Shown here in pieces: positions 45,533-47,012 of a DNA stretch of 47,012 nt (positions are counted from its first letter, which is position 1; every line of letters begins with the position of its first letter). Source of the DNA: Amphimedon queenslandica (taxonomy: Eukaryota > Porifera > Demospongiae > Haplosclerida > Niphatidae); NCBI RefSeq assembly GCF_000090795.2, contig NW_003546295.1:257771-304782 (forward strand). The letters run 5' to 3'. Under the pieces are notes generated by a model. The model did not search any database. It was not told the origin of the DNA and saw only the letters and a program-made list of their open reading frames with translations. Both the position numbers and the translations under genes were made by a program.

Positions 45533-46205
45533 GAACCTTGTAGTAAGAATGGCAAAGTGTCAGCAAGTCATGTACAAAGTACTAGTAACGTTAGTAGCAA
45601 TAAACGTAAGAGTACTGATTTACCAAAGTCTAATTGCCCTAAGAAGAGTAAAGTATATGACAATAATGCTTTAGAAAAGCCTTGCCCCCAAAAAAGAAAA
45701 GTTGATATAGACAGTAGCACTGACAATACTGCTTTAGCATTGCCTTGCTCAAAAAAAGATGATAAATTAATTGTTTCAATTAATTTGAAAGACCTAAAAA
45801 CCAAATTTAATGTCAAAGATGATGATAGTTGTAGTAGTCTCATTGTATCTATAAAACTCTCTAACATTAAATGTAAAGCAAAAGATGATAAAACCAAGTG
45901 TGTTGTAAAAAAAGACCATTGTAATAGTAGTCTGATTGTATCTATAATACTCTCAAGCATTAAATTAAAGAAAAGTAATCCAAAAAAAGATGATGTCATC
46001 TTTACTTATGAAGAGCCTCCCAACCCAGATATTGTCAGAAGGAGACAATGGGATTATGTTTACTACCCTGGTAATGAAGAAATTCAAAAAGATGGTGTGA
46101 GATTTTAAACCTTAAGTTTGGAGCAGCTGCTAGAATCTTACCTGGTAGTCCAACAACACCATTGTCAGATGAAAGAGTTCTTTGGTACACCGATCTAAAT
46201 GGAGG
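45533..46205 (+). pseudogene. Helitron copy 2, Lys/Ser-rich C-terminal tail
   Basis: The frame at 45557-46108 is rich in Lys and Ser and contains three internal repeats: LIVSINLKDLK, SLIVSIKLSNIK and SLIVSIILSSIK. It then gives PPNPDIVRRRQWDYVYYPGN. One base out of frame it continues FGAAARILPGSPTTPLSDER and VLWYTDLNGGL to about 46205, where homology ends. In other Helitron-borne proteins such a tail precedes an OTU domain; none is seen here. The tail is one frame off the helicase, so the fusion is broken or was a separate exon. Confidence 0.55.
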
Positions 46206-46653
46206 ACTGTATATAGGTCTGACGCGCTCCCTCAGATTGCTGGCTGTACCGCCGCTACTTTTATAATGGTTCCTTCAGAGAAGAACTCGTGTTATATATA
46301 ATGTATTATATAACAATGACACACTGCGCATGCGCAGTGTGTCTCACAAAAAAAAGTATACTAAATAATAATAGTTCCCAACACACTCCCCCATTGGCTG
46401 ACCAAGGTCAGCCAATAGACACAAACAATAGAAAGATAATAATAAAGACCACAACTCAGTAATAAGTAATAAATAGTAGTGATCTGGCCTATAACTGGTA
46501 ACAAAATGGTAAATAATTTATAGTCTTATTAATAACAAAATAATAATACTATTAATTGTTACAGCTCCATATGATAAGAGTACTCACAATAGATGACATA
46601 AAGTAGTTATATCAACGATCGAGCTAACATCTTATTCCTTGCTTGTTGTGCTG
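46206..46653. promoter_or_regulatory. No gene; contains a 26-bp perfect palindrome with an NRF1-type site
   Basis: At 46318-46343 the sequence GACACACTGCGCA is followed by its exact reverse complement. Its core TGCGCATGCGCA equals the palindromic NRF1 consensus YGCGCAYGCGCR. The rest of the interval is AT-rich with no open frame of note. Whether the palindrome is a promoter element or the end of a mobile element is open. Confidence 0.55.
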
Positions 46654-46669
46654 CTACACGTCTAGATCG

Positions 46670-47012
46670 TGATGTGAGGGGTTTGCCTTGAGAGCATCTG
46701 ATTTGAGGGTCCTGAGATCCCTCATGAGAGTCCTTATATCGACATCTGACTTGAGAGTCCTTAGATTCATCTTGAGAATCCTGAGATCCAACTTGAGAGT
46801 CCTTAGATCGATGTCTGACTTGAGAGTTCTTAGATCGATGTCTGACTTGAGAGTCCTTAGATCCATCTTGAGAGTCCTGAGATCTAGCTTGAGAGTCCTT
46901 AGATCCATCTTGAGAGTCCTGAGATCCATCTTGAGCATCCTGAGATCCATCTTGAGAGTCCTTAGATCCATTTTGAGAGTCCTGAGATCCAACTTGAGCA
47001 TCACTGAGATCC
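46670..47012. repeat. 21/27-bp minisatellite, open on both strands, cut by the window end
   Basis: Units contain TTGAGAGTCCTTAGATCCATC (21 bp), with some 27-bp variants carrying GATGTCTGAC. All lengths are multiples of three. The minus strand reads repeated MDLRTLK heptads (about 15) with SDIDLRTLK variants, and the plus strand reads LRVLRSI repeats. No start, splice site or non-repetitive coding sequence supports a gene, so I call it a repeat. Confidence 0.8.

Overview
The window is eukaryotic and almost certainly metazoan DNA. It is AT-rich, has short spliceosomal introns (39-76 bp where I could phase them), domain types confined to animal-type transposable elements, and one 10-base run of Ns typical of a draft assembly. 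The mix of families (Helitron, Crypton-like recombinase, THAP-DDE plus YqaJ, pogo, two hAT types, Ty3/gypsy) is what one meets in sponges and cnidarians. A demosponge is my best guess, with low confidence. I see no intact host gene, and nearly every coding block carries stops or frameshifts. The window reads as a graveyard of nested mobile elements.

Layout. 1-1.7 kb: remnant of a protein with an OTU-like domain. 2.2-2.65 kb: a two-exon minus-strand fragment, unidentified. 3.0-4.0 kb: a ~34-bp minisatellite with a 165-bp higher-order period. 5.8-6.2 kb: a ~198-bp tandem repeat. 6.7-7.4 kb: a pogo/jerky-like transposase remnant. 7.7-9.7 kb: a ZNF862-like hAT transposase pseudogene, abutting a short hAT element (9.7-10.5 kb). 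10.5-12.9 kb and 17.7-20.1 kb: two copies of one ~2.4-kb segment. The segment holds a plus-strand HIRAN + Ulp1-like peptidase pseudogene between two minus-strand fragments, one with a DILEGVAP motif and one a pogo-like transposase. Copy 1 ends at the N gap. Between the copies lie an intron-containing invertebrate repeat-family gene with a DNCIGQNKNN motif (13.8-16.1 kb), a TIR element containing a Pol III SINE promoter, and a TA-flanked MITE. 21.2-24.9 kb: a decayed Ty3/gypsy pol (protease, RT, RNase H, integrase).

27.8-46.2 kb appears to be two Helitrons in tandem, the first truncated. The first was hit by two TA-target MITEs, whose empty sites are preserved in the second copy, and by a larger TIR-flanked element (31271-37046) carrying a Crypton/DUF3504-type tyrosine recombinase. 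That recombinase gene is itself split, to the base, by a 4095-bp element (31874-35968) with an AT target duplication. The inner element encodes a SAP/SWIM/YqaJ nuclease-like protein and, convergently, a THAP-DDE transposase, an ISL2EU-like pair. The second Helitron retains recognisable HUH/Y2 Rep and PIF1-like helicase blocks.

46.2-47.0 kb: a 26-bp perfect palindrome matching the NRF1 motif, then a 21/27-bp minisatellite that runs off the window end and is open on both strands. Many lesions are CGA-to-TGA changes, consistent with CpG decay in a methylated genome.
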